DNA of 64,000 bases, taken from assembly GCA_020544565.1 (NCBI GenBank), contig CP078014.1, forward strand, positions 1-64,000. Direction: 5' to 3'. The notes under the pieces were generated by a model. The model searched no databases. It was not told the origin of the DNA and saw nothing but the letters and a program-made list of their open reading frames with translations. Position numbers and translations under genes: made by a program. Of this stretch, positions 9,768-18,484 are shown piece after piece. This DNA comes from Bradyrhizobiaceae bacterium. GTDB lineage: Bacteria > Pseudomonadota > Alphaproteobacteria > Rhizobiales > Xanthobacteraceae. The first letter of the stretch is position 1. Every line of letters begins with the position of its first letter.

Positions 9768-10793
9768 ATGACACATTCAGCTCTTCCGCATTCCTCCACC
9801 TCGGGCTCCCCCCTGACGCGGCGGCGGCTGATCGCCATCGCCGCCATGGCGGGCGGGGCGGTTCTCGCCAGCGGCCGTCGGGCCCTGGCCGATACGCCGG
9901 TGCGCTGGCAGGGATCGGCGCTCGGCGCGCAGGTGTCGGTCGAGATCCATCACCCCGACCGGGCGCAGGCCGAGCGGCTGGTGCAGGTCTGCGTGCAGGA
10001 GGTGCGCCGGCTCGAACAGCAGTTCAGCCTGTACCGGCCGGACTCGGCGATCTGCGCCCTCAACCGCATCGGCGTTCTTGCCGCGCCCGATGCCGACATG
10101 GTGGCGCTGCTCAAGGCTGCGCGCGGCTTCGCCGAACTGACGGACGGCGCGTTCGACCCGACGGTGCAACCGCTGTGGACCCTGTACGCCAGCCACTTCG
10201 CGCAGGAGCGGCCCGCGCCGGAGGGACCGTCCGCCGAGCGGCTGGCGGAGGCGCTGGCCAAAGTCGGCTACCGCGATCTCAAGGTCAGCGCCGACCGCAT
10301 CGCGCTGCTCAGGCCGGGCGCTGCGATCACCCTCAACGGCATCGCCCAGGGCTACGCCACCGACCGCGTGGTCGACCGGCTGCGCGCGGCGGGGCTCACC
10401 ACCACGCTGGTCGACATGGGCGAGATCCGCGCTCTTGGCGCGCGGCCCGACGGCACGCCATGGCAGGTCGGCCTCGCCGATCCCGACCAGCCGGGCGTGG
10501 TCAGTGAAACCATCGGCCTCGCCGACCGGGCGGTGGCGACCACGGCGGGCGCGGGATTCCGGTTCGATCCCGCCGGCCGCTTCACCCATCTGTTCGATCC
10601 GGGAACCGGCCACAGTCCGCAGCGTTACCGCTCGGTCAGCGTGATCGCGCCGACGGCGACCGAGGCGGACGCGCTTTCCACCGCCTTCAGCCTGCTGCCA
10701 ACGTCGCGCATTCGTGACATTGTCGCGATGCGGCCAGGTATTCAGGTTCATTTGACTGACTCCCATGGCGCGGCAATGGTGTATGGTGCCTAA
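9768..10793 (+). CDS. nosX: NosX, ApbE-type FAD:protein FMN transferase
   Basis: NosX belongs to the ApbE family, which attaches FMN covalently to threonine in target proteins; here the natural target is the SGATVT motif of NosR. The 341-residue protein has a twin-arginine-type signal (TRRRLIAIAAMAGGAVLASG). The ApbE fold shows FSLYRPDSAICALNR, GAFDPTVQPLW, LNGIAQGYATDRV (flavin-binding stretch), LVDMGEIRALG and a C-terminal SVSVIAPTATEADALSTA metal/substrate region. It closes the seven-gene nos run. A spacer of 84 bases separates it from the cytochrome c gene. Confidence 0.94.
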   Translation: MTHSALPHSSTSGSPLTRRRLIAIAAMAGGAVLASGRRALADTPVRWQGSALGAQVSVEIHHPDRAQAERLVQVCVQEVRRLEQQFSLYRPDSAICALNRIGVLAAPDADMVALLKAARGFAELTDGAFDPTVQPLWTLYASHFAQERPAPEGPSAERLAEALAKVGYRDLKVSADRIALLRPGAAITLNGIAQGYATDRVVDRLRAAGLTTTLVDMGEIRALGARPDGTPWQVGLADPDQPGVVSETIGLADRAVATTAGAGFRFDPAGRFTHLFDPGTGHSPQRYRSVSVIAPTATEADALSTAFSLLPTSRIRDIVAMRPGIQVHLTDSHGAAMVYGA

Positions 10794-10877
10794 AGATTCA
10801 TTTCCGGTATGCGTTTGCCTGCCGGATGTTGGCCACCAAACCGGCTCATGCGGAGCGGTGCAGAAGGGAGAAGCGAT

Positions 10878-11267
10878 ATGCGAGGACTGGTAGCTGTGAC
10901 ATTGATGGCTCTGGCCGGGGCGGGCGTCAGCCAGGCTCAGGCGCAGGATGCCGCCGCCGGCGAGAAGGTGTTTGCGGTGTGCAAGGCGTGCCATCAGATC
11001 GGCGAGACCGCGAAGAACAGCGTCGGACCGGAGCTCAACGGCCTGATCGGCCGCCACTCGGGTTCGGTCGCGGGCTATTCCTATTCCGCCGCGAACAAGA
11101 ATTCCGGCCTGACCTGGGATGAAGCGACCTTCCGCGAATACATCAAGGACCCGAAAGCCAAGATCCCCGGCACCAAGATGGTGTTCGCCGGCCTCAAGGA
11201 CGACAAGAAGATCGATGATCTGATCGCCTTCCTCAAGCAGTTCGACGCCAGCGGCAAGAAGAAGTAA
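10878..11267 (+). CDS. Soluble class I cytochrome c (cytochrome c2/c550 type)
   Basis: This 129-residue periplasmic electron carrier has a Sec signal peptide (RGLVAVTLMALAGAGVSQAQA). One heme attachment site, CKACH, lies near the mature N-terminus. The axial methionine is in PGTKMVFAGLKDDKKIDDLIAFL, the class I C-terminal pattern. The ATG at 10878 follows GAAGGGAG at 10862-10869; an upstream in-frame extension has no such site. It lies directly after nosX in the same direction, so it is a good candidate for the physiological electron donor to the CuA site of NosZ. That pairing is inferred from position and from known cytochrome c donors to N2O reductase. Confidence 0.92.
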   Translation: MRGLVAVTLMALAGAGVSQAQAQDAAAGEKVFAVCKACHQIGETAKNSVGPELNGLIGRHSGSVAGYSYSAANKNSGLTWDEATFREYIKDPKAKIPGTKMVFAGLKDDKKIDDLIAFLKQFDASGKKK

Positions 11268-11485
11268 GCCCCGCCTCCAGCGCGGAGAGCGCCGATCTGC
11301 CGGTTGCGCGCTTTCCCGCTGAAACCCCCTTTCCACAGCCTTTGTTGCGCCACCGCCCGGACCGTCGCGTCGCGGCTGCGGTGGCACTGGCGCGCCTCGC
11401 GCAAAAGCCGTAGTCGGGATGCCGACGGCAACGACGCGCCGGTCCGTCCGTTGCGGATCGGGCGTGCGGGGACGGGGAGGTCTTG

Positions 11486-12451
11486 ATGGCGAAGGGCGCG
11501 CTCGCGCTGCTGATCCGCGGCGGCACCGACAATTGGGCGCCGGAGCGCTGGAAGGCCCGTTTTGAATCGGAGCTGGGCGACCGCGCGGTGGTCTCGGTCG
11601 CGGAGGATCGGTTCGATCCCCGCGCGGTGCATTATGCCGCGGTGTGGAAGCCCGATGCGGGAGCGCTGCGGGCGTTCCCCGACCTCAAGGCCGTCTTCAA
11701 TCTCGGCGCGGGCGTCGATGCTGTCCTGAGCGATCCGACGTTTCCGCAGGTGCCGCTGGTGCGGGTGTCGGACGAGGATCTGACCTCGCGGATGACCGAA
11801 TATGTCGTCATGCACACGCTGATGCATCATCGCCAGCAGGCGTATCTGGATGCGTGCCAGCAGCGCCGCGAATGGGCGCCGCGCCTGCAATGGCCGGCGA
11901 AGGCGGTCCGGGTCGGCATCCTCGGCATGGGCGTTCTCGGAAGGCATGCCGCCCAGGCGCTGCGCTCCCTCGGCTTCCAGGTCGCCGGCTGGAGCCGGAC
12001 CGCTCACGCGGCGGACGGCATCGACAGCTATGCCGGGCCGGACCGTCTAGCGGCGTTTCTGGCGCGAACGGATATCCTGGTCTGCCTGCTGCCGCTGACC
12101 CCGCAAACCCGAGGGATCCTGTGCCGTCCCCTGTTCGCGCAGCTCGCGCGGGACGGCGTGCTCGGCGGGCCCGTCGTCATCAATGCCGGCCGCGGCGGCC
12201 TGCAGATCGAGGACGACATTCTCGCCTGTCTCGACGATGGCACGCTGAAAGCGGTGACGCTCGATGTGTTCGAGCGCGAGCCGCTGGAGGTGGACAGCCC
12301 GCTGTGGCGGCATCCCGCCGTCAGGATCTCGCCGCACAACGCCGCCGACACCGACCCGGATGCGATCGCCGCCTATGTCGCGGCCCAGATCGTCGATTTC
12401 GAAGCCGGCCGGCCGCTGCGTAACGTCGTGGATATGGGGCGCGGTTACTAG
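11486..12451 (+). CDS. D-2-hydroxyacid dehydrogenase, glyoxylate/hydroxypyruvate reductase A-like
   Basis: This 321-residue NAD(P)H-dependent oxidoreductase probably reduces glyoxylate or hydroxypyruvate. The N-terminal half has the GhrA-type pattern NLGAGVDAVLSDP followed by MTEYVVMHTLMHHRQ. The nucleotide-binding motif is GILGMGVLGRHAAQAL, followed by LVCLLPLTPQTRGIL. Catalytic residues are visible as the Arg in INAGRGGLQIEDD, the Glu in DVFEREPL, and the His in ISPHNAAD. The ATG at 11486 follows GGGGAGG closely; a TTG immediately before it is unlikely. Together with glcDEF and the permease further right it could belong to C2 hydroxyacid metabolism, but it is not linked to them in an operon. 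Confidence 0.88.
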   Translation: MAKGALALLIRGGTDNWAPERWKARFESELGDRAVVSVAEDRFDPRAVHYAAVWKPDAGALRAFPDLKAVFNLGAGVDAVLSDPTFPQVPLVRVSDEDLTSRMTEYVVMHTLMHHRQQAYLDACQQRREWAPRLQWPAKAVRVGILGMGVLGRHAAQALRSLGFQVAGWSRTAHAADGIDSYAGPDRLAAFLARTDILVCLLPLTPQTRGILCRPLFAQLARDGVLGGPVVINAGRGGLQIEDDILACLDDGTLKAVTLDVFEREPLEVDSPLWRHPAVRISPHNAADTDPDAIAAYVAAQIVDFEAGRPLRNVVDMGRGY

Positions 12452-12535
12452 ACACTGACGCGATCGCCGCGCCGCGTTGTGAAACGCGCGCCGCCGTGCC
12501 ATCATCGGCTGTGGGGCACTGACAAAGGTTGATGC

Positions 12536-13342
12536 ATGACGATGCGCGCGCTCGCGGTCCTTGTGGTCTCGCTGCTGTTCTCCACCCCATCCTTCGCCGC
12601 CCGCTGCGGCGGCGATTTCAACGCTTTCGTCGCGAACTTCTCGAACGAGGCGGCGTCCGCCGGCATTTCGCGCGGCGTGATCGATCAGGCGCTCGGCGGC
12701 GTGACCCAGGACCCCGCCGTGCTGGCCTTCGACCGGCGTCAGCGCGGCACCTTCAACAAGACCTTCGAGCAGTATGTCGCCACCCGCGTCGGCCCCGGCC
12801 GCATCAAGGGCGGGCAGGCGATGCTGCAGCGTCACGCCTCGCTGCTGTCGCGCATCGAGCGGCAGTTCGGCGTGCCCCCGCAGATCATCGTCGCGATCTG
12901 GGGGCTGGAGACCGATTTCGGCAAGGGCGACATGGGCAAGCTGCCGGTGTTCCGGGTGCTCGCCACCATGGCGCATGACTGCCGCCGCACCGAGCTGTTC
13001 CAGGGCGAATTGCTGGCGGCGCTGAAGATCGTTCAGCGCGGCGATCTCGGCCTGCGCGACATGATCGGCGCCTATGCCGGCGAGATCGGCCAGACCCAGT
13101 TCCTGCCGTCGTCCTATATCAAGTACGGCGTTGATTTCGACGGCAACGGCCATGTCGACCTGCGCCACAGCGTGCCCGACGTGCTCGCCTCCACCGCCAA
13201 CCTGCTCAAGACCAATGGCTGGCGCGCCGGCGGCGACTATCACGAGGGCTCGGCGAATTTCGAGGCGATGCGCGAATGGAATCGCGCGGTGATCTACCGC
13301 AAGACCATCGCCTATTTTGCCGACCGGCTGGTGGGGCAGTAG
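12536..13342 (+). CDS. Lytic murein transglycosylase, MltB-like (SLT_2 family)
   Basis: This 268-residue enzyme would cleave the glycan strands of peptidoglycan in the periplasm. It has a signal peptide (ALAVLVVSLLFSTPSFAA). The SLT_2 catalytic core shows the glutamate in AIWGLETDFGKGDMG. It also has YAGEIGQTQFLPSSYIKYGVDFDGNGHVDL and VPDVLASTANLLKTNGW, which are hallmark MltB-family stretches. There is no lipobox, so it is probably soluble rather than outer-membrane anchored, and it lacks the C-terminal peptidoglycan-binding domain found in longer relatives. Confidence 0.9.
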   Translation: MTMRALAVLVVSLLFSTPSFAARCGGDFNAFVANFSNEAASAGISRGVIDQALGGVTQDPAVLAFDRRQRGTFNKTFEQYVATRVGPGRIKGGQAMLQRHASLLSRIERQFGVPPQIIVAIWGLETDFGKGDMGKLPVFRVLATMAHDCRRTELFQGELLAALKIVQRGDLGLRDMIGAYAGEIGQTQFLPSSYIKYGVDFDGNGHVDLRHSVPDVLASTANLLKTNGWRAGGDYHEGSANFEAMREWNRAVIYRKTIAYFADRLVGQ

Positions 13343-13604
13343 CGCGTCATTCCCGACAGCGGCAACCGCTGGCGTTTCGCGGCTCTTCGGGCCGGGACAG
13401 ATCGTGCGAACAGAGAAATAAAAGTCGGAATGCCGCCAGCGGCGCGGGGCGGGTCGCAGCCAGGGGCTCTATCGAGACGCGGCCCGACGAGACGTCGTTG
13501 GATGAGCGAGATGTCTCAGATGAACGGGACGTCGTCGGATAAGGCGGCGGCGCGGCCGGAGGCATGAAACGGTGGCTGCGGCGCGGAAGGCGGATCATGG
13601 CCGG

Positions 13605-13632
13605 AAACCCGGGCGGAGCCACTCCGCCCGGG
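13605..13632 (-). terminator. Hairpin terminator for the small Lys-rich gene
   Basis: An 11-bp perfect stem (CCCGGGCGGAG / CTCCGCCCGGG, 13608-13632) with a three-base loop is followed on the minus strand by only TTT. It lies 15 bases beyond the stop of the 36-residue gene at 13648-13758. The U-tract is short, so termination may be partial. Confidence 0.6.
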
Positions 13633-13647
13633 CTCCGTCAAATCGGA

Positions 13648-13758
13648 CTACTTCTTCTTGGCGGCCTTCTTCGTCTTCTTCGCGGTCTTGGCCTTCTTCA
13701 CCGTCTTCGCCTTCTTGACGGTTTTCGCCTTCTTCGCCTTCTTGGCTTTCTTCGCCAT
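13648..13758 (-). CDS. Tiny Lys/Ala-rich histone-like protein (36 aa)
   Basis: This 36-codon frame reads MAKKAKKAKKAK, then two TVKKAK units, and ends KKTKKAAKKK-stop. About half the residues are lysine, and the rest are mostly Ala, Thr and Val. It has its own ribosome site (ACGAGGATGCC before the ATG) and a hairpin after the stop, and its codons strongly favour AAG, so it looks like a real gene although it is very short. The composition matches the C-terminal tails of bacterial histone H1-like proteins and the larger protein at 40109-40603. A DNA- or RNA-binding role is inferred from charge alone. The opposite-strand Leu/Arg-rich frame is its mirror. Confidence 0.7.
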   Translation of the reverse strand: MAKKAKKAKKAKTVKKAKTVKKAKTAKKTKKAAKKK

Positions 13759-14172
13759 GGCATCCTCGTGGGTTCGGGTTGAAGTCAACACCATTTGAGG
13801 CTTGCTCGGCGGAGGGCCTGACTCGCAGCCTCGATCATGAGTCGAGCCGATTCGCGAAAACTTGTCTTGTAATTTTCAAAGTTGTGCAGAGTTTGCGCGC
13901 GAACGATGGTCGTGATCGCCGTCGCGGGGCGCGAGGCGCGTGCGGATACGGTTAACAGCCGGCAAATCAGCCCCGCGATTCATCAATTCAAAACCACAGC
14001 GGGGATTAGACGATCGCGGTGAGACTCCGTTAAGCGTGCGGCCGGCAGGATGCGCCTGCTTGGGGAGGCGGATTCCGGACAGCCGGGATCGGGAGTGGAT
14101 AATGGATCGCACGTCGTTTGATCGCGGGAGCAGGGCACAAGACGCGGGTCACCGCGCACCCTGTGGCCGGCC
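13759..14172 (+). other. Intergenic region, divergent promoters
   Basis: This 414-base spacer lies between the small Lys-rich gene (minus) and the diguanylate cyclase (plus). Near 13855-13890 it is distinctly AT-richer than its surroundings (for example TTGTAATTTTCAAAG), a likely promoter area for the minus-strand gene. The rest is GC-rich; short frames there have no ribosome site or family resemblance. I see no RNA gene. Confidence 0.45.
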
Positions 14173-15372
14173 ATGCTGAGCGTTCCGACCCTCTGGCTGG
14201 TGTTCGTGGTCAACTTCGTGGCCATCGGTCTGGTGTGGACCTATGTGAGCCGCAGCTATCCGAATTTCGATGTCGCGCGCTATTGGGCGGCTGCGGTGTA
14301 TCTCGCGGCCCTCGGGGCGGCCATCTCGATGCTGCGTGGGGTCATGCATCCGGTGCTGCCGATGGTGGTCGCCGGCGTGCTGCTGACCACCGCCTGCAGC
14401 ATCGCGGCGATGGGCTTCGAGCGGTTTTATCGGCTGCCCATATCCTGGCGGTTTCATGCGATCGTCGTCGCCTTCAATGCTGTCGGCCTCGCGGTGTTTG
14501 CGGGCGTGTGGCCGGATACCGGAATGCGCATCGTCATCTATTCGATCTGCCAGTCGATCGTGCTCGCCAAGACGCTGAAGCTGTCGTTTTCGGGCGACAA
14601 TGGCCGTCCGCAGCCCGGCGCGCGGCTTGCCGGCGGCGTGGCGCTGCTGATCATCGCGGTGAACATCATGCGCGGGGCGATGGCCGTGTTCGGCGTCGGC
14701 GGCCCGGTATCGCTTGTCGAGTTCAACCAGGCTCACGCCGTCATGGTGCTGATGCTGGTGTTCCTGTCGATGATGTGGAATTTCGGCTTCCTGCTGATGG
14801 CGATCGACCGGCTGCGCGCCGAGGTCGCCGATCTCGCCATGTTCGACGATCTGACCGGCGCGGCCAACCGCCGCCAGTTGCTGGTGCGGCTGGACGAGGA
14901 GTGTGCGCGCTCCCACCGCTCGTTCGAGCCGTTCGCGCTCTTGATGATCGACCTTGACGGCTTCAAGGAGATTAACGACAGCCACGGCCATGCCGCCGGC
15001 GACGAATGCCTGCGACGATTCACACGGGCGGCGCAGTCGCGGCTGCGGACCGGCGATCTGCTGGCGCGGATGGGCGGCGACGAGTTCTGCGTGGTGTTGC
15101 CGGCGACGACGCTGCGCGAGGGCGCGGTGGTGGCCCGTCATATCCTGGAGGCCTGCAACAACGATCCGGCGACCTGGCACGGCGTGTCGATCGGTGTGGC
15201 GGCGTCGATCGGGGTGGCGCAATGGCGACCGGAGATCGGCCATCATCCCGAGCGGCTGGTGGCGGCGGCAGACCGCGCGCTCTACACCGCCAAAAAGGAC
15301 GGCAAGAACGGCTATGCCGTGTTCGACGTCACCCCGCTCGAATCGGGGTCGTCGCTGCGCAAGAGCGCCTGA
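14173..15372 (+). CDS. Membrane diguanylate cyclase (GGDEF)
   Basis: This 399-residue protein should make the second messenger cyclic di-GMP from two GTP. The first 220 residues form about six membrane helices, a likely input module of no named family that I recognise. The GGDEF domain begins around DDLTGAANRRQL, with DLDGFKEINDSHGHAAGDE and an intact active site MGGDEF near residue 300. An inhibitory I-site RxxD (RTGD) lies five residues before GGDEF, so product inhibition is expected. There is no EAL domain. It stands alone in its transcription unit. Confidence 0.92.
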   Translation: MLSVPTLWLVFVVNFVAIGLVWTYVSRSYPNFDVARYWAAAVYLAALGAAISMLRGVMHPVLPMVVAGVLLTTACSIAAMGFERFYRLPISWRFHAIVVAFNAVGLAVFAGVWPDTGMRIVIYSICQSIVLAKTLKLSFSGDNGRPQPGARLAGGVALLIIAVNIMRGAMAVFGVGGPVSLVEFNQAHAVMVLMLVFLSMMWNFGFLLMAIDRLRAEVADLAMFDDLTGAANRRQLLVRLDEECARSHRSFEPFALLMIDLDGFKEINDSHGHAAGDECLRRFTRAAQSRLRTGDLLARMGGDEFCVVLPATTLREGAVVARHILEACNNDPATWHGVSIGVAASIGVAQWRPEIGHHPERLVAAADRALYTAKKDGKNGYAVFDVTPLESGSSLRKSA

Positions 15373-15519
15373 TCGCGCGAGTGCCGCCGCGCCTGCTTTC
15401 GCTTATCCCCCCGCGACATTTCGCCCGGAGGCTGCGCCAGTCGTCACTTGCGCCGCAATCGGGTGTTCCTATGTGAGCAGGCTCGCGGCGACCGCGGGGG
15501 CCATCATCATGGGAGTGCG

Positions 15520-16083
15520 ATGACCGACGACAGCATCTTCGAGCGCACCGCCCGGCGTCCCGGCGCGCGGCGGCCGCCCGTCATCGATCAGGACGGCAAC
15601 GAGGTTACGCCCGGGCGGGATTTCCGCGGCGCCTCGACCGCGTCGGGCTTCGATTTCGACAGCGCCGAGTTCCAGAACCTGTCGGGGGCGCTTGGCGGAT
15701 TTTCGTTCGCGCCGCTGACGCGCGAGCAGCGGCTGGCGCGGATCGATGCGGTGGCAAAGCTGATGGACGTGGCCTTCGTGCTGCCGCGGACCAAGGTCCG
15801 CTACGGCCTCGACGGCATTCTCGGCCTCGTGCCCATCGTCGGCGATCTTCTGGCCGCGATGGTGTCGCTATGGATCGTGCGCGAGGCGCGGGCGCTGGGC
15901 GCGCCGCGCTACCTGATCGCGCGCATGCTCGGCAATGTCACGGTGGATACGGTGGTGGGTTTCGTGCCGCTCGCGGGCGACGCCTTCGACGTCGCGTTCC
16001 GCTCCAACATGCGCAATGTCCGCATGTTGCAGCGCTGGCTGGACAAGCAGGACAAGCGCCAGCATCAGGCGGAACGCCGGTAG
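15520..16083 (+). CDS. DUF4112 family protein
   Basis: This 187-residue protein has a hydrophilic N-terminus of about 80 residues. The conserved DUF4112 core follows: MDVAFVLPRTKVRYGLDGILGLVPIVGD, a hydrophobic helix AAMVSLWIVREARALG, and VDTVVGFVPLAGDAFDVAFRSNMRNVRML. The two GLVPIVGD/GFVPLAGD loops linked by hydrophobic helices suggest membrane association. The function of the family is unknown. The ATG at 15520 follows GGGAGTG; a longer in-frame start at 15448 has no good ribosome site. Confidence 0.85.
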   Translation: MTDDSIFERTARRPGARRPPVIDQDGNEVTPGRDFRGASTASGFDFDSAEFQNLSGALGGFSFAPLTREQRLARIDAVAKLMDVAFVLPRTKVRYGLDGILGLVPIVGDLLAAMVSLWIVREARALGAPRYLIARMLGNVTVDTVVGFVPLAGDAFDVAFRSNMRNVRMLQRWLDKQDKRQHQAERR

Positions 16084-16129
16084 CGGATCGGTGTGGGCGA
16101 GGTCCGCTTAAAAAACTGAAAGAGCCGGT

Positions 16130-16408
16130 TTACGCCTTTTCCCCGTCCGCCGTCGCGGGCTCGGGCCGGTTGCGCTGGAGCGGGAACTCGGCGGCTTCAT
16201 AGAGCGTGCGGATGCCGCTCTGGTCGAAGCGGGCCTCGTCCACTTGAAGATAGGCGCCGTTCAGGGAATCGGCCGGAAGCTGCTCGATCGCGAACTGCAC
16301 CGCCTCGGCCGCAGTCGGGAAGCGGCGATAGGCGAACCCGGCGCGCTTCTTCTTGCGGATCGCCGCAGGAAACAGTTCAGCCTCGGTGTTGTAGTTGAAC
16401 GCAGCCAT
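16130..16408 (-). CDS. Small conserved hypothetical protein (92 aa)
   Basis: The product begins [24 protein letters not shown] and continues with [45 protein letters not shown]. This organisation (basic N-terminus, then an alpha/beta segment ending in RxLYExxxFPL) recalls a short protein common in Bradyrhizobium relatives, of unknown function. The start at 16408 is preferred over 16561 because GAGAAGG precedes it and resemblance begins there. It has no signal or membrane segment. It converges with the DUF4112 gene. Confidence 0.7.
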   Translation of the reverse strand: MAAFNYNTEAELFPAAIRKKKRAGFAYRRFPTAAEAVQFAIEQLPADSLNGAYLQVDEARFDQSGIRTLYEAAEFPLQRNRPEPATADGEKA

Positions 16409-16682
16409 GATGTCGGCCTTCTCGTCGTTGACGCGGAATCCTGTGACTTGGATTAAGGCGGCGGCGGACGGTGACGTCGGAACGGGCGCTGCCTGATGTC
16501 TTTCAGTATGAGGGACAATATAGGCCATTTTTCGCCAATTGCGACCCGTCATGACGTGCATGTCGGGTTCCGGCTGGCATGCGAGGGCGCATGGCGTGGC
16601 CCCGCCGGCCGAATAAGCGGTGGATTTTCAATCAGCTAGCCATTTGCGCACCGTAACTCCCGCCACCGGAACCTGGACGGCG

Positions 16683-17051
16683 TCAGCGCGCGACGGGAAG
16701 CACCCTGAGCTGGGTCGCGAAGGCGTAGACGTGAAGCGCGGAACTGGCGGCGACCTCGATCCTGCGCACCGGCGCCTGTTCCAGTTCGCCGCCGCCGTTG
16801 CGGCGCACGCCGTATTGCCAGGCGTTCAGCCGGCCGGTGCTGGCGAGCGCCTTCTGGACCGCGTCGGGTGTCTTGCCCTTGATTTGCGCGAGGTCGTTGC
16901 GCGTCAGCCCGATGACGATCTCGTCGTCCGGCGTCACCACCTTGAACAGCGTCACCTTGCCGGGCGCGAAGGTGGGGTGCGACGCCACGGCGTCGATGAG
17001 AAGGCCGGCAAGGCCGATCGCCAGAACGGTCTGGCGCGAGGTGGCGGACAT
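16683..17051 (-). CDS. Hypothetical exported protein (122 aa)
   Basis: The start at 17051 follows an AAGGA. The N-terminus (SATSRQTVLAIGLAGLLIDAVASHPT) resembles a signal peptide or a single membrane anchor. The remaining 95 residues contain FKVVTPDDEIVIGLTRNDLAQIKG and LNAWQYGVRRNGGGELEQAPVRRIEV, with the look of a small beta-rich domain. I do not recognise the family. It precedes msrB and msrA on the same strand in physical order, but the gap to msrB (about 70 bases downstream) leaves operon membership open. Confidence 0.65.
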   Translation of the reverse strand: MSATSRQTVLAIGLAGLLIDAVASHPTFAPGKVTLFKVVTPDDEIVIGLTRNDLAQIKGKTPDAVQKALASTGRLNAWQYGVRRNGGGELEQAPVRRIEVAASSALHVYAFATQLRVLPVAR

Positions 17052-17198
17052 GGCCAAGTTCCTTGAGAGAGTTTCTTGTTTTTGAATCCGGCGGCGGACC
17101 GCCGGCCGCAACGCATCCGCGCCGCGGTGGGCTCACATAAGCCTTCCGCGCCGCGTGTCATCCCCCGGGGAGGGGGCTATTCTGTCGAATGAAATTGA

Positions 17199-17615
17199 TC
17201 AGGGCCGGTGTTTCAGTGCCGCGGAGTTGATGCAGTAGCGCAGGCCGGTCGGCCCCGGGCCGTCGTCGAACACGTGGCCGAGATGGCCGTCGCACCGGGC
17301 GCACAGCACCTCGGTGCGCACCATGCCGTGGGAGGTGTCGTGTTCCTCGGCGATGGCCGCATCTGAGGCCGGCGCGGAGAACGCCGGCCAGCCGCAGCCG
17401 GAATCGAACTTGGCGTCGGACGCGAACAGCGTCTGGCCGCAGCCGGCGCAGACATAGGTGCCCGGCGCGAAGGAATGGTCGTATTCGCCGGAGAACGGCC
17501 GCTCGGTCGCCTTCTCGCGCAGCACCGCGTATTGCACCGGCGTCAGCTCGTTGCGCCATTCGCTTTCGGACTTGTGGATCTTGCCGGAGCCGGTCCCGGT
17601 CTTGATGTCGCTCAT
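17199..17615 (-). CDS. msrB: Peptide-methionine (R)-S-oxide reductase MsrB
   Basis: This 138-residue enzyme reduces the R epimer of methionine sulfoxide in proteins. Zinc is held by two CxxC motifs (CAGCG and CARCDGH), and the catalytic cysteine is in [11 protein letters not shown]. The block [10 protein letters not shown] is typical. It has no signal peptide, so it is probably cytoplasmic. It lies 47 bases downstream of msrA on the same strand and is likely co-transcribed with it. Confidence 0.96.
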   Translation of the reverse strand: MSDIKTGTGSGKIHKSESEWRNELTPVQYAVLREKATERPFSGEYDHSFAPGTYVCAGCGQTLFASDAKFDSGCGWPAFSAPASDAAIAEEHDTSHGMVRTEVLCARCDGHLGHVFDDGPGPTGLRYCINSAALKHRP

Positions 17616-17662
17616 TGTTCGTTCCTGTCATTGGAGGCCGCGCGCATCCGCGGGCCGTCACC

Positions 17663-18370
17663 TCAGTCGCTGGCCCTTGCGTCGTTCACCAGCACCGGCT
17701 TGTCGCGATAATCGTCCGCGAACAGCTTCTTCAGGTTCTCGATCTTGGGCAGGTCGTTGAAGACGATATAAGGCTGCCGCGGGTGCAGCGTCAGATAGTC
17801 CTGATGATAATCTTCCGCCGGATAGAACGCCGTCAGCGGCTCGATCGTGGTGGCGATCGCCTTGCGGTAGACCTTCGCGCCGTTCAACTGGGCGATGTAG
17901 GCCTGCACGGTCTTGCGCTCGGCGGGATCGGAGGTGAAGACGGCGGAGCGGTATTGCCGGCCGTGATCCGGTCCCTGGCGGTTGAGTTGCGTCGGGTCGT
18001 GCACCACCGAGAAATAGATCTGCAGCAGCTTGCCCAGCGTCACCTGCTTCGGGTCGTAGGTGATCTGCACCGCCTCGGCATGGCCGGTGCCGCCCGAACT
18101 GACGATCTCGTACTGGGCGGTGTTCGCGGTGCCGCCGGCATAGCCCGACACCGCTTTGGTCACGCCTTTGGTGTGCTGATAGACCCCCTGGACGCCCCAG
18201 AAGCAGCCGCCGGCCAGCACCACGGTTCTCGGTCCGTCGGCGGGCGCGATGTCGGCTGCGGGCGGCGGGATGACGACCGCGTCTTCGGCGGCGCGCGCGG
18301 ACGCCGCCGATGCCAGCACGCCGGCGACGGCGAGGGCGAAAGCGGTCCGGCGGATGGATGGGCGGCGCAT
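17663..18370 (-). CDS. msrA: Peptide-methionine (S)-S-oxide reductase MsrA, exported form
   Basis: MsrA reduces the S epimer of methionine sulfoxide. The start at 18370 follows GGAG and gives 235 residues. A signal peptide is visible ([26 protein letters not shown]), unlike cytoplasmic MsrA, so this copy should work in the periplasm. The active site is GGCFWGVQG, followed by VSGYAGGTANTAQYE, GHAEAVQITYDP and the conserved HDPTQLNRQGPDHGRQYRS. The frame is open further upstream (to 18466) without a ribosome site. Pairing an exported MsrA with a leaderless MsrB in one unit suggests repair in two compartments; this is inference. Confidence 0.94.
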   Translation of the reverse strand: MRRPSIRRTAFALAVAGVLASAASARAAEDAVVIPPPAADIAPADGPRTVVLAGGCFWGVQGVYQHTKGVTKAVSGYAGGTANTAQYEIVSSGGTGHAEAVQITYDPKQVTLGKLLQIYFSVVHDPTQLNRQGPDHGRQYRSAVFTSDPAERKTVQAYIAQLNGAKVYRKAIATTIEPLTAFYPAEDYHQDYLTLHPRQPYIVFNDLPKIENLKKLFADDYRDKPVLVNDARASD

Positions 18371-18484
18371 GGGGTGTCTCCGCGAAGGAATCGGCGTGGG
18401 CATGAGATAAGCCATCCGGCCGCCTCTGGTGCGCGTCGGGCCGACACAAATTCGTGAACCCGACAAAGGGGCAGGCGGCGGCGA

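Noticed and set aside
13276..13542. Frame of 88 codons after the transglycosylase
   Set aside because: It overlaps the end of the transglycosylase gene in another frame and has no ribosome site or recognisable product.
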